A stretch of DNA of 64,000 nucleotides from Phymorhynchus buccinoides (GCA_017654935.2 CM065689.1:61698606-61762605); one strand, 5' to 3'; counted from the first letter of the stretch, positions 34,731 to 55,400 are shown. Numbers and translations: made by a program. The notes: generated by a model from the letters alone, not told the origin.

Positions 34731-35035
34731 AATTAATAAATTTAATGAGCCTTCCTGAGGAAGGTGAGATTTAATTGTGATTATTATAAGGTTAGTAATG
34801 TTAGTGGGAGGACAGTTTGAGTATCTGGGTGCCATGCTGCCAGACATTCCCGCTTCAGGATTTAGCAAGATGCAAGTTCTCTAGACTGAAAAAGGACAGA
34901 AACACTACAGGGAGGGAACTTCTACCTATGAAATTGTAGAAGGGAGGGAACTGTCCTCCCACTAACATTGCTAACCTCATAATAATCACAATTAAATCTC
35001 ACCTTCCTCAGGAAGGCTCATTAAATTTATTAATT
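34731..35035. repeat. Inverted repeat with ~88-bp arms
   Basis: 34731-34818 (AATTAATAAATTTAATGAGC...GAGGACAGTTT) is matched in reverse by 34949-35035 (AACTGTCCTCCCACTAAC...AATTTATTAATT) with very few mismatches. The spacer includes GGTGCCATGCTGCCAGACAT. A third partial copy of the arm edge follows at 35041-35080, and a reversed diverged copy lies at 41535-41610, so this is a dispersed fold-back family. Confidence 0.88.
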
Positions 35036-35159
35036 ATTATTTGGTTAGTAATGTATTTAGTGGTAAGGACAGTTTGAGATTTTAGAGCTATATCTAGAGA
35101 ACTTGCAGTACATAAGTTGCGAACGGACTTGAAACAATCGATTGCAACTAATGGAAACT

Positions 35160-36065
35160 TATTGGAAAGACTTTTGTCTTACACCATAAGAGAGGAGTTG
35201 AGGCACTTGTCTGCGTGAAGGTCGCCCAGACTGTGCACCATTCAAAATCACCATCATATTTAAACAAAATGTGTTACGCCATAAGAGAGGAGTTGAAGCA
35301 CTTGTCTGCGTGAAGGTCGCCCAGACTGCACCATTCAAAATCACCATCATATTTAAACAAAATGTGTTACGCATAAGAGAGGAGTTGAAGCACTTGTCTG
35401 CGTGAAGGTCGCCCAGACTGCACCATTCAAAATCACCATCATATTTAAACAAAATGTGTTACGCCATAAGAGAGGAGTTGAAGCACTTGTTTGCGTGAAG
35501 GTCTCCCAGACTGCACCATTCAAAATCACCATCATATTTAAACAAAATGTGTTACGCCATAAGAGAGGAGTTGAAGCACTTGTCTGTGTGAAGGTCGCCC
35601 AGACTGCACCATTCAAAATCACCATCATAGTTAAACAAAATACAGTATTACACCTGGGTAATCTACACCATAAGAGAGGAGTTGAAGCACTTGTCTGCGT
35701 AACGGTCGCCCAGACTGCACCATTCAAAATCACCATCATATTTAAACAAAATGTGTTACGCCATAGGAGAGGAGTTGAAGCACTTGTCTGCGTGAAGTCG
35801 CCCAGACTGCACCATTCAAAATCACCATCATATTTAAACAAAATGTGTTACGCCATAAGAGAGGAGTTGAAGCACTTGTCTGCGTGAAGGTCGCCCAGAC
35901 TGTGCACCATTCAAAATCACCATCATAGTTAAACAAAATACATTATTACACCTGGGTAATCTACACCATAAGAGAGGAGTTGAAGCACTTGCCTGCGTGA
36001 AGGTCGCCCAGACTGTGCACCATTCAAAATCACCATCATTTTTAAACAAAATACATTATTACACC
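35160..36065 (+). repeat. 93-bp minisatellite, open on both strands
   Basis: About ten units with AAGAGAGGAGTTGAAGCACT, AAGGTCGCCCAGACTGCACC and AATCACCATCATATTTAAAC. Because 93 is a multiple of three, frames stay open on each strand for up to ~480 bp (peptides such as KVAQTAPFKITIIFKQNV). Variant units carry an ATACA(G/T)TATTACACCTGGGTAA insert. I find no evidence of a gene. Confidence 0.92.
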
Positions 36066-37500
36066 TGAGTAATCCTCCAAATTTGAATGAAATTCCACAA
36101 TGTTAATGTATGTTATTTCTTCACAAAATTATCCAGGATTGATTGACTGAAGGCTGCTTGTGTTTGTTCAGCTTTATATATATAAAACTTCACAAAAGTC
36201 CTCCCACTGCTCCACCCAGCACTCTTCATCATCAATGATAACGAAACGCCTCTTTTTCCCGCTGCTGAAGTAGATGCACTCCTGGTGCTGTGGGTCGAGT
36301 GTTTGAGAACTTACAGTATAAAATTTATGAGTAGTTTAAGAACTATTTGTTCACTTTATCCCAAAGATAGATACGATGGTAAGGCATAATTCATCAGCCC
36401 AAACTTCAATCCTCAATTCTTGGAAAATGATGATGAGAATAGTAATAATAAGGGGCTTCAGTCATACACTTCGTTTTATAATTTATACCGACCGAATTTG
36501 CGATTTTATGCAATTGATTGAATTTTTACTGACTACTTATGATACATAATTTTTGTTTGTCATAATTTCTTGATGCAAATTAAGAATTGAACCTATACCA
36601 CAGGTGGAGCTATCGACAAAGCCAGAATTATACTCTTATTGATGCTTTTGTTGCTTCCCATTGAGACCTAAAGGTCCTTGCCACCGATGCTTGCTCTGCC
36701 TAGATTCTTGCATTGCCTTTGGTATTAAGCTTCAAGTTAGCTTTCTCATATATATATAAATATGTATGTTTGCTTGAGTAATTAAAGCCTTAAATTGGTT
36801 TGTTGTAAAGCACTACATTAGTTTATCACCCTGGAGTCTCTGAGAGAATGAAGCATAAGCAACAACAAAACCTTCAGTTACTGCCTGCCTGTCCTTAGTT
36901 GAAACATTCACACCTGTATGTAAATAATATGATTTATTATGGGGACAAAAACGACAGCTTGTGATCCTCATGGGCAGTTTGCCTACAGAATATCAGGGGC
37001 AATTTGGGAAGAAAGGGTCTAACGGACATGACAGTAGATTAGGTGCTAGCTGCATGGAGATCATCACCTCCAGAGACAGCCTACAAGTACTGCGTTATGA
37101 AGTAGAGCCCGTATAATCATTTACATAAAATATCACCTGCATCTTTGACTGTAAGCATACATTCAACTTTGTTGCATACAAGAGGTCCAGGTTACAGTTC
37201 AATTATTGATGCAAGGTGTGCCTTAGGGCCCATTAGACGCATTAATGTTGAACATTGAAGGGCTTTGTCTTAAGAGGCTGACCTTGCCTAAATACAATAT
37301 GTGGAGCAGATATGTTGTTGTTTCAATTAATAATAAAGGACATGCTTGTGTACATTGAGCATTAATGATGAAAAGTTACACCTTGATACTATGCCCAATT
37401 ACGCACAGAAACAACATAAAATCCTGATGGGATATACGCACAGAAACAACATAATATCATGATAGGATATAAAAACGTATGATCAAGTCAAGTCAAAATC
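36066..37500. other. Mostly unique intron; one short possible coding relic on the minus strand
   Basis: At 36187-36290 on the minus strand an ACCCACAG acceptor-like site precedes an open stretch reading HQECIYFSSGKKRRFVIIDD then EECWVEQWEDFC. It is compositionally protein-like but I cannot assign it. It might be part of a TE or a lone exon. The rest shows only AT-rich sequence and a TATATATAAATATG tract near 36750. Confidence 0.35.
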
Positions 37501-37504
37501 ATCT

Positions 37505-37777
37505 TTATTGAGGGTTAAAGAATAAGCTAACAAAGCTTTTTTTCATCCTGCCCTCATAAAAAAAATACACATCAATCAAAAATCAATGAACTTAACATAT
37601 ATACAGGAACACAAAACAGAAAACATATGATCAGTATAATGAAAGAAAAAAACAACAACAAAGAACCAAACAGAAGAGAGGGAAGGGAATAGGGAGGAAG
37701 AGAGAGGGAGAGAAAGCCGGGGGAGGAAACACTCACATACACACATGCGCGCGTGTGCGCATATACACACACACACA

Positions 37778-37846
<69 letters not shown>

Positions 37847-38545
37847 GCACACACAATTGGAAAACAAAACAAAAAACAGAAGGAAAGGGAAGATAGAAGG
37901 AAGAAAATAATATTTCCAGACATAAGAACATGCAATGCATATATACATCTTAATAATGTCAAATTACAATTTATCAACCAGGTGCTTCTTTAAAGCTTTT
38001 TTAAAAGCTGGTTTAGATGGACATGATTTCAAGAATGATGGCAAGTTGTTCCATGTGTTTCCCCCAGAGTATGTCAAGCTGGATTTGAACAGATCGTTAT
38101 GGGGCTTAGGAAATGAAAGCTTATGAGTATGTCGATTTTCATTTAATGTAAAGGAACTTATTATTTTATTTGGGGCTGTTCCGTTTACGATGTTGTACAT
38201 ACATAGGCATTTGTTTAAGAAAAGTCTTTCTTTAAACGGAAGGATGTTTAGTTGTTTATAGTCAATTATTGTCAAACTAGTAGACTTAAGTAGGACAAGC
38301 TTTAAAGCTCTTTTGTGTAAGCGAGTTATGTATTTTAGATTATTTTCACTAGCACTATCCCATAACGTGGATGTGTAATTTATAAGAGGTAAGATGTGTG
38401 CATAAAAAAAGAGTTTTCTTGAATGAAGGTCTAAGAAATTCTTTATTATTGATAACTGGTAAATTCTTTTGGAGATACGCTTACCGAGGTCATTAATGTG
38501 ATCACCCCACGATAAGTCCTTATCAATGATAACCCCTAACACTTA
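37505..38545 (-). pseudogene. LINE 3' fragment (RT C-terminal region)
   Basis: One minus-strand frame from 38542 to 37964 reads MLGVIIDKDLSWGDHINDLG, LFFYAHILPLINYTSTLWDS, LHKRALKLVLL, then GGNTWNNLPSFLKS. That is the order of blocks after the catalytic core in Jockey/CR1-type ORF2 (LGV-x-D-L-W-HI; LPxxNYxSxxWG; KRAxR; WNxLP). The frame is intact to its stop but lacks the polymerase core. The 3' side has a (CA)n tract (37765-37845) and a purine-rich tail. Confidence 0.82.
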
Positions 38546-39599
38546 AATGGTAAAATGAGGTTAAATGAGAGTACCTGCTTGTCAACAGAAACTTCATTAC
38601 GTGTAATTAAGGACAGCAGTAGCATACTCTCTCTGGTTGGAAGCATTAAGGATAAGCTCAGCTAGGCCTCATCAATAGATAGGCTTTAGTCCTCAGTCAA
38701 CACCGCAATAACAGGCACAGTAGTATGCACATATAATGCCACAGTGTGGCGAGTTCCGCTAAGATCAAAATCAAGATGTGCAATGCCTGTGGGTGAGCCT
38801 AGCCTACTTAGATAACTAGGCTAGCGACCAGCGCTAGGTCTAATAAGCATTTTTAACCCTCTAAGTATGTCAGCGCACACACATTGGAAAAAGTGGGGGA
38901 GGGGAAAGGGTTGCAAGGCCTTCGGCAGGTGAGTAAGACAACTAATTTTCATAGCTATTATATACCTGTGTAGCCTGCCTGTCTTCCTTCTCGCGTTACT
39001 CAGGACTGCGTAATGTAGTCTTCCCAACAAATCCTTATTTTAAGACAAACAACAATAAGACAGGGGTCTACAAAATTAGTGTAGCCAACTTGACTTGGGC
39101 AAGCAATGAGCATCGTGTATCATCCCCTTTAGGGGTTCCAGTTGGGATAACTATAGGCCTAATGGAAAGTATTGACTCTGAACAACGCATAGTAGGCTAG
39201 ACGAAATAACACTCTGCTGGACCAGCAAAAAAGCGGAATCCCTGACAGCGCCCCACCACAGGTCCAGATAAAGCGCAAACTCTTAGCTACACCTCGTGAC
39301 CACATAGCTAGAGTTCTTCCACTGTCCGCCTTTAATGTACTGAGCGCTCTTCTTCTGCTTCTAACTGACACCAGAGAGTGTGTAAAGAAGGGCTGCACAC
39401 AGTGGAGTGTGTGCCAAGGTCAACCGTTTTTGTCCTTAACTGGGAGTGCCGGCCTTAACATGTCTGACTTTCTCTTGCCCATTCAAACCCAACATGGGAA
39501 CTCAGCATACATTTTATTTTTTACAGAGTTGTTTGGTAATATGGCGACTATGAACAAACTGTCGCCTGTCACACTCTGTCTGACATCTGAGTCGCTGTT
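38546..39599. other. Unique intron sequence
   Basis: No gene or TE ends recognised. Several TAGGCCTA-type words are present. Moderate GC, not repetitive at the scale I can see. Confidence 0.5.
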
Positions 39600-39775
39600 G
39601 ATACCGGTAATAACATCCGGCAGGATAATAACCTCTGTTTCAGTAATAAAATGCAGCAGGCTTATAATCTCTGTTCCAGTAATAAAATCCGATAGGATAA
39701 TAACCTGATTTGGTAATACAATCCGGGAGGATAAGTATCTCTGTTCCGGAAATACAATCCGACAGGATTAAAGTG
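39600..39775 (+). repeat. ~35-bp degenerate tandem repeat
   Basis: Five units of CTCTGTTCCAGTAATAAAAT then CCGGCAGGATAATAAC with substitutions. Each unit contains a CTGTTCCAG acceptor-like word. Confidence 0.8.
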
Positions 39776-41214
39776 TCTTTGCGCTTGGCAATGTCGGCCA
39801 TCCAGACTGATCACCTTAAATGTTGCAGATTGCGATAGCAATTAAGCTCAAATAAGTATATGTAGATTTGGAATTTGTTTTATCAGAAGCAAACATAAAA
39901 AACATTCTTTCTAATCTTCGATTTAGGCTCCGGAACCTCCCTTTTGTTTTGCATCAGGGCTTTGCAGTGCCATTTTTTTAAATAAAGTCCAGCACACTAA
40001 GGTGCCAAGTTGTAGCCCAAACAAAGCGGGATAGGCCTAGTGCGTCAGTGCTCAGAAAGCTGACCTTGACATGTGCTTGAATGCAAGTAGACCTAGGCCT
40101 AGTAAGGAGCACAAAACAAAAAACCCAGCTGGTGAAAAAGGGAAAATTGCCTGCAGCACAAATCTCTGGAAAAAATAACAGTCTTACCTGTTTCGATGCT
40201 TGAAAAACGCAAAACAACACACACTAACACACAAACCACAGCTAAATTTCCACAAAGGAAGCTTTTGGACACATTTTATGGTATTTTTGGTTGCACCACT
40301 AGGTCTATTTTCCGCCGTGATGCATGATAATAACACTGTCAAATTAGGCCTAGCACAAAACTGCTCACGATATAACATGACGTCAAAGCAGACAAATATC
40401 ACTCAAAGTTGTACAAACACCATTCCCAGAGAAGTGGGACTAAAGACATTTATTCGAACAGGCAACCAAGGCGCAAACATCATCATAAACCCCAATGGCA
40501 TAAAAAGCATAATTCGGGCCATGGCATAACATAATTCAAGCCATTGCCGCCAAGGGTCAGGTACAAATCAACAGTGCGGAACACGGGATTGAAACAAAGA
40601 CAACCGTGATAAGGCCCCGGTATCCTCTCACAAAACAGCAGCGCCACCCGCTGGTTATACTGTGCCAAATCTATAAATCAACAGTGCAGAACACCGGATT
40701 AAAAATAAAGACAACAAAACGCCGGTTATACCATGCCAGGCTTATAAGTGCCAAATCTCTTGTTCACATGTTTGGCCCAAGAATCAACAACTGGTCAAGT
40801 AATTTTCTCTACTTCATCCAACTGTGATCTGCCTCTAATCCTACTAGAAAGTCTTCGTCTTCTACTGCTAAGCTAAGTCTAAACTTTCCTCTTCACTTTG
40901 CCATCCAGTTTTTGAAGTTCACTTTCACTTTCCACCCTATTGTCATTGTCACTAGACCTATTCTCTGCCATAATGTTAATAAAAACAGCCTTCTTTGCAC
41001 ACACTAAAAAACAGTAACAATCTATAGTGACGTCAAATAAACACAGCCCAAATGTTGCAGTTGCAGAACCGCGAATCTCAAAGGCAGTGACGAAAAAATA
41101 CCAATCACACACAGTAGATGATCAAAGCTCAAAACCGCTCGTCTGCGGAAATCATGTAATAACATCAGATGAACCAGTAACACAACAACCGTGCGAAAAC
41201 GTACTTTAAGCAAT
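39776..41214. other. Unique intron with one two-copy repeat
   Basis: 40567-40633 and 40677-40740 share AATCAACAGTGC(G/A)GAACAC, GGATT-AAA and AAAGACAAC followed by a GCC(A/G)GGTTATAC segment. Nothing else supportable. Confidence 0.5.
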
Positions 41215-41420
41215 TCGAGCACAAAGATAACGGCGTCCAAAGGGACACCGGTCATGACACAAAGACACGATGCCCAAACAATCACCGGTCACCACACAAA
41301 GACAAAAGCGTCCGAAAGATCACCTGTCATCACACAAAGACACGGCGCCCAAAAAATCACAGGTCATCATACAAAGACCACGGTGCCAACGAAAAAACAC
41401 CGGTCATCTCGCACAAAAAA
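41215..41420 (+). repeat. ~40-bp degenerate tandem repeat
   Basis: Five diverged units around GCGTCC-AAAG, CACCGGTCATCACACAAAGA and CACGGCGCCCAAA. Related to the two-copy repeat near 40600 through its CAAAGACAAC and CGCCGGTTAT words. Confidence 0.7.
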
Positions 41421-41529
41421 CAACAGCGCCACTTCTAAACGCTGGTATGATGTACTATAGGCCCAAAGAGCAGAATCTAAGAAAAATTATTTGCGGGTTC
41501 AGAATAGCGTCTGTCTTGTGCAGCGATAA

Positions 41530-41755
41530 CGCCCAGACTGAAGCGGGAATGTCTTGCAGCGTGGCACCCGGATACTCAAACTGTCCTTACCACTAAATAC
41601 ATTACTAACCAAATAATAATCAAAGACGGTCACACATAATGTTCTCACCCTTAGCTGGTGCGTTCGTACCATAGTGTTCAAGTGCTTCGGCTGTTGGGAT
41701 GATCCCTGGAGTCTTTTTGCCAGGATACGACAACAACAAGTCATGGCTTTACTTA
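41530..41755 (-). mobile_element. Two repeat relics upstream of exon 3
   Basis: 41535-41610 is a diverged reverse-complement copy of the 34785-34862 / 35041-35080 fold-back family (GTCTTGCAGCGTGGCACCCG). 41655-41720 is the reverse complement of the SINE-associated stretch at 9860-9930 and 51800-51850 (GTTCAAGTGCTTCGGCTGTT, GGGATGATCCCTGGAGTC). Confidence 0.65.
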
Positions 41756-41764
41756 AGATGATAG

Positions 41765-44361
<2,597 letters not shown>

Positions 44362-44406
44362 TTAAACGGTCTCAGATTTTAGTATTTATCTTATGATTGT
44401 TGTGTA

Positions 44407-44768
44407 TGATGCTGTGTGTTTCTATATTGCAGTATGATGCTGTGTGTTTCTATATTGCAGTATGATGCTGTGTGTTTCTATATTGCAGTATGATGCTGTG
44501 TGTTTCTATATTGCAGTATGATGCTGTGTGTTTCTATATTGCAGTATGATGCTGTGTGTTTCTATATTGCAGTATGATGCTGTGTGTTTCTATATTGCAG
44601 TATGATGCTGTGTGTTTCTATATTGCAGTATGATGCTGTGTGTTTCTATATTGCAGTATGATGCTGTGTGTTTCTATATTGCAGTATGATGCTGTGTGTT
44701 TCTATATTGCAGTATGATGCTGTGTGTTTCTATATTGCAGTATGATGCTGTGTGTTTCTATATTGCAG
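44407..44768 (+). repeat. 28-bp acceptor-like array (copy 2)
   Basis: Thirteen units as at 2506-2866, with the same CTCTATAACAAAACAG continuation after the final TTGCAG. Confidence 0.93.
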
Positions 44769-44839
44769 CTCTATAACAAAACAGAAGTCACTTTGACATC
44801 CTGTTATACATCAGGCATGAAAACAGCTCTGTCGTCTCC

Positions 44840-49960
<5,121 letters not shown>

Positions 49961-50219
49961 CAATTGGCACTTGATCGATAACCAATTGCTGCGGAATTCA
50001 AATACTGTGTTGATCATTATTGTTTTCTTACAGAGTTTATTATTATCCCAGTTAACCACTATTATGAAAAAGAATTTGAATTGCAGTCAATCGAGGTTCT
50101 GTAAGCCAGAGACCTTCCAGAATGTTCTTTTTCTTCTACTACCAATAATGTCCACCTGCCGTAACTGGCAATTATTGACATGTACTGGGGTTCAAAGAAT
50201 TATGCAGTGCGGGAGGAAA

Positions 50220-50880
50220 AACAAAAGTTAGATAGATAAGAGAGCATGCTCGACCGAGCACCCCTGACTAGTCCGAGAACACCCGGCCCCCACATGGGGG
50301 AAAAAAGAAAAGTAGTGAGTTTTTAAGCTGGGAGGTTCAGTACCTTTGGTGTGAAGGAGCTGAGCGTGGGGGACTGGACGGTTTCTGATGGCAGGGAGTT
50401 CCTGTCGCGAACGGTTCTGGGGAAAAAAAAAGTTGTTATGGTAGTCCGTTCGGAACTGCATGTTGTGGTTCTGTCTTCTGCTGCTGGGGGGTAGAGGTTT
50501 GAGGGCGCTGCACTTCACACAGGCCAGTCCATTCGTGATTTTATGCATCATGCAGAGCCTGGAGGGAATCCTTTGGAACTGCATATTGTGGTTCTGTCTT
50601 CTGCTGCTGGGGGGTAGAGGTTTGAGGGCGCTGCACTTCACACAGGCCAGTCCATTCGTGATTTTATGCATCATGCTGAGCCTGGAGGGAATCCTTTGGA
50701 ACTGCATATTGTGGTTCTGTCTTCTGCTGCTGGGGGGTAGAGGTTTGAGGGCGCTGCACTTCACACAGGCCAGTCCATTCGTGATTTTATACATCATGCT
50801 GAGCCTGGATGCGAGGCAGCGCTCAGCCAGTGTTGGCCTTTGTAGCTGATGGAGCATGCTGCTGACACTGGATAACTCTT
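50220..50880 (-). pseudogene. LINE RT C-terminal fragment with triplication (copy 2)
   Basis: Same as 8280-8940: three ~119-120-bp repeats encoding SRLSMMHKITNGLACVKC and a frame break at the T run, both shared with copy 1. Confidence 0.72.
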
Positions 50881-51049
50881 TCTTCTTCCTATTGGGGATG
50901 TTTATCCTGCCCCACGCCCAAAGTCTTCATTTAGACTGCAATTGGCGCACAGGATGCATGCTATGTGAGTTCGTGTCATCCATTCCACCGGCACAACATG
51001 GCCTACTCCTACCGAATAGTGGAATGGGCTTTAACGTGTGTAACGTGTG

Positions 51050-51262
51050 CTCAAGATCTTTGTGCATGCGGGACCTCGGTTTTAAGTCTCATCCGAAGGA
51101 CTTTTCCCCCCAACTAACGTCAGGTACCCATGTACACCTGGGTGTAGTGCGGAAAATAGCAGTGAAGTGCCTTTCCCAAGGACACACCACTGCTGACCCG
51201 AGCTGGATTCGAACCCGCACACTCGCAAACCTGACGGATTACCAGTGACTTAGCCATTTGTG
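51050..51262 (-). mobile_element. tRNA-derived SINE (copy 2)
   Basis: Same A box and B box (GGTTCGAATCC reversed at ~51205) as 9110-9320. It differs by an inserted base (CTGACCCG versus CTACCCG) and a few substitutions. Confidence 0.7.
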
Positions 51263-51356
51263 TCATACTTGAATATCGTTTTTGTTGTCTTCTTGTTGAA
51301 GATCACTAAAACGCTTTGGAATCGTTACAGGTAAAGAAAGCACTTTATAAATCCAC

Positions 51357-51388
<32 letters not shown>

Positions 51389-51389
<1 letters not shown>

Positions 51390-51546
51390 AGTGGAACCTC
51401 CCTTATAAGACCTTAAAAAATCATCCAAAATGAGGTCTTATAAGGGAGGGGTCTTATAAGGGAGGTAATTTTAATACTTAAGAAGGGCAATGTCTCAGAG
51501 AAGTAGGTCTTATGTGGGAGGGAGTCTTATAAGGGAGGTTCGACTG
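51389..51546. mobile_element. CAGTxGAACCTCCC MITE (copy 2)
   Basis: Identical in structure to 9449-9606, with TA on both sides (51387-51388, 51547-51548) and the same (ATT)n tract to its left. Confidence 0.85.
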
Positions 51547-51729
51547 TATTGCTATTTTACAAAACATCACTATTCGACCAGTAAAATAGATAACGATTTG
51601 GAAGTTAGCTAAGAGTTACTTCTTTGTATTATCGATGATGCCTCAACATTTGAAACCTGTATCATTTTGCATTATTTGTCCATCTTTGTTCATGTGACAG
51701 ACAATGATATACAAACCAGCTAGTATAGA

Positions 51730-52245
51730 ACTGTTGCGAAGGGAACGAATCTGATAGTGCAGAATGAGTTGTGGTGGTGGTGGTTGTTGTTGTACCATGG
51801 CTGAAAGACTCCAGGGATCATCCCAACAGCCGAAGCACTTGAACACTATGGTACAAATACACCATAGAGTGTAGAGTGACACAGAGGTAACACATTCGCC
51901 TCGTATACAATAAACCCGAGTTCGAACCTCGGTACAGGGGATTTTTCCTCTCACTCTGCACTAGGCCTTACGGCCTAAACCAAGTCTTTGGAATGAGACG
52001 ATGAACCGAGGTCCCGTGTGCCCATGCACTTAGCACACGTTGAACCCAGTGGCAACGAAAAGTTGTTATTTGGTCAAAATTTACACACACACAACACCCT
52101 TTCCTTCCTCATCAGTCACATAAAAATTGCATGCAGTTTTTTTTATAAATCGGTGGCGCGCCTCTGGCTGCGACATACTCCAGGTGGGAGCAACCCAAAT
52201 TTCACAGACGCCTCTGTTGCTGTAAAGTACCAAATACCAAATGCC
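51730..52245 (+). mobile_element. tRNA-derived SINE and companion repeat (copy 2)
   Basis: The head at 51872-51940 has CACAGAGGTAACACATTCGCC (A-box side) and CGAGTTCGAACCTCGGTACA, a clean B box, on the + strand. The body continues through AGTGGCAACGAAAAGTTG and CGCGCCTCTGGCTGCGACA to about 52245. The preceding GACTCCAGGGATCATCCCAA stretch is shared with 9870 and, reversed, 41690. Confidence 0.65.
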
Positions 52246-52426
52246 AGCTAAGGATGAGAACATTGCGTGTGTGACCGTTTTTGATTACCCCGCTATGTGG
52301 GCAGCCACACTCCGACTTGGGAGGAAGTTAAGTTTGGATTTGTAGAGATTGCTGTGAGTGACATTGACTGCATTGACTGTTTAGTGTTACCTGGGTTTAG
52401 TGCTTCTCTACCTGTTTCTGTTCCAG

Positions 52427-55400
52427 GTACACAGTGAAACCTCCTGTAGAAAGTACACTGTTAACTGGGTTTAGTGCTTCTCTACCTGTTCAGTTTGTTT
52501 CTGTTCCAGGTACACAGCCAAACCTCCCATAGAAAGTACACTGACTGTTAACTGGGTTTAGTGCTTCTCTACCTGTTCAGTTTGTTTCTGTTCCAGGAGG
52601 TACACAGCCAAACCTCCCATAGAAAGTACACTGACTGTTAACTGGGTTTAGTGCTTCTCTACCTGTTCAGTTTGTTTCTGTTCCAGGTACACAGCCAAAC
52701 CTCCCATAGAAAGTACACTGACTGTTAACTGGGTTTAGTGCTTCTCTACCTGTTCAGTTTGTTTCTGTTCCAGGTACACAGCCAAACCTCTTGTAGAAAG
52801 TACACTGACTGTTAACTGGGTTTAGTGCTTCTCTACCTGTTCAGTTTGTTTCTGTTCCAGGTACACAGCCAAACCTCTTGTAGAAAGTACACTGACTGTT
52901 AACTGGGTTTAGTGCTTCTCTACCTGTTCAGTTTGTTTCTGTTCCAGGTACACAGCCAAACCTCTTGTAGAAAGTACACTGACTGTTAACTGGGTTTAGT
53001 GCTTCTCTACCTGTTCAGTTTGTTTCTGTTCCAGGTACACAGCCAAACCTCTTGTAGAAAGTACACTGACTGTTAACTGGGTTTAGTGCTTCTCTACCTG
53101 TTCAGTTTGTTTCTGTTCCAGGTACACAGCCAAACCTCTTGTAGAAAGTACACTGACTGTTAACTGGGTTTAGTGCTTCTCTACCTGTTCAGTTTGTTTC
53201 TGTTCCAGGTACACAGCCAAACCTCTTGTAGAAAGTACACTGACTGTTAACTGGGTTTAGTGCTTCTCTACCTGTTCAGTTTGTTTCTGTTCCAGGTACA
53301 CAGCCAAACCTCTTGTAGAAAGTACACTGACTGTTAACTGGGTTTAGTGCTTCTCTACCTGTTCAGTTTGTTTCTGTTCCAGGTACACAGCCAAACCTCT
53401 TGTAGAAAGTACACTGACTGTTAACTGGGTTTAGTGCTTCTCTACCTGTTCAGTTTGTTTCTGTTCCAGGTACACAGCCAAACCTCTTGTAGAAAGTACA
53501 CTGACTGTTAACTGGGTTTAGTGCTTCTCTACCTGTTCAGTTTGTTTCTGTTCCAGGTACACAGCCAAACCTCTTGTAGAAAGTACACTGACTGTTAACT
53601 GGGTTTAGTGCTTCTCTACCTGTTCAGTTTGTTTCTGTTCCAGGTACACAGCCAAACCTCTTGTAGAAAGTACACTGACTGTTAACTGGGTTTAGTGCTT
53701 CTCTACCTGTTCAGTTTGTTTCTGTTCCAGGTACACAGCCAAACCTCTTGTAGAAAGTACACTGACTGTTAACTGGGTTTAGTGCTTCTCTACCTGTTCA
53801 GTTTGTTTCTGTTCCAGGTACACAGCCAAACCTCTTGTAGAAAGTACACTGACTGTTAACTGGGTTTAGTGCTTCTCTACCTGTTCAGTTTGTTTCTGTT
53901 CCAGGTACACAGCCAAACCTCTTGTAGAAAGTACACTGACTGTTAACTGGGTTTAGTGCTTCTCTACCTGTTCAGTTTGTTTCTGTTCCAGGTACACAGC
54001 CAAACCTCTTGTAGAAAGTACACTGACTGTTAACTGGGTTTAGTGCTTCTCTACCTGTTCAGTTTGTTTCTGTTCCAGGTACACAGCCAAACCTCCCATA
54101 GAAAGTACACTGACTGTTAACTGGGTTTAGTGCTTCTCTACCTGTTCAGTTTGTTTCTGTTCCAGGTACACAGCCAAACCTCTTGTAGAAAGTACACTGA
54201 CTGTTAACTGGGTTTAGTGCTTCTCTACCTGTTCAGTTTGTTTCTGTTCCAGGTACACAGCCAAACCTCCCATAGAAAGTACACTGACTGTTAACTGGGT
54301 TTAGTGCTTCTCTACCTGTTCAGTTTGTTTCTGTTCCAGGTACACAGCCAAACCTCTTGTAGAAAGTACACTGACTGTTAACTGGGTTTAGTGCTTCTCT
54401 ACCTGTTCAGTTTGTTTCTGTTCCAGGTACACAGCCAAACCTCTTGTAGAAAGTACACTGACTGTTAACTGGGTTTAGTGCTTCTCTACCTGTTCAGTTT
54501 GTTTCTGTTCCAGGTACACAGCCAAACCTCTTGTAGAAAGTACACTGACTGTTAACTGGGTTTAGTGCTTCTCTACCTGTTCAGTTTGTTTCTGTTCCAG
54601 GTACACAGCCAAACCTCTTGTAGAAAGTACACTGACTGTTAACTGGGTTTAGTGCTTCTCTACCTGTTCAGTTTGTTTCTGTTCCAGGTACACAGCCAAA
54701 CCTCTTGTAGAAAGTACACTGACTGTTAACTGGGTTTAGTGCTTCTCTACCTGTTCAGTTTGTTTCTGTTCCAGGTACACAGCCAAACCTCTTGTAGAAA
54801 GTACACTGACTGTTAACTGGGTTTAGTGCTTCTCTACCTGTTCAGTTTGTTTCTGTTCCAGGTACACAGCCAAACCTCTTGTAGAAAGTACACTGACTGT
54901 TAACTGGGTTTAGTGCTTCTCTACCTGTTCAGTTTGTTTCTGTTCCAGGTACACAGCCAAACCTCTTGTAGAAAGTACACTGACTGTTAACTGGGTTTAG
55001 TGCTTCTCTACCTGTTCAGTTTGTTTCTGTTCCAGGTACACAGCCAAACCTCTTGTAGAAAGTACACTGACTGTTAACTGGGTTTAGTGCTTCTCTACCT
55101 GTTCAGTTTGTTTCTGTTTACACAGCCAAACCTCTGTAGAAAGTCCACTGTTAACTGGGTTTAGTGTACACAGCCAAACCTCTTGTAGAAAGTACACTGA
55201 CTGTTAACTGGGTTTAGTGCTTCTCTACCTGTTCAGTTTGTTTCTGTTCCAGGTACACAGCCAAACCTCTTGTAGAAAGTACACTGACTGTTAACTGGGT
55301 TTAGTGCTTCTCTACCTGTTCAGTTTGTTTCTGTTCCAGGTACACAGCCAAACCTCCCTAGAAAGTAGAAAGTACACTGACTGTTAACTGGGTTTAGTGC

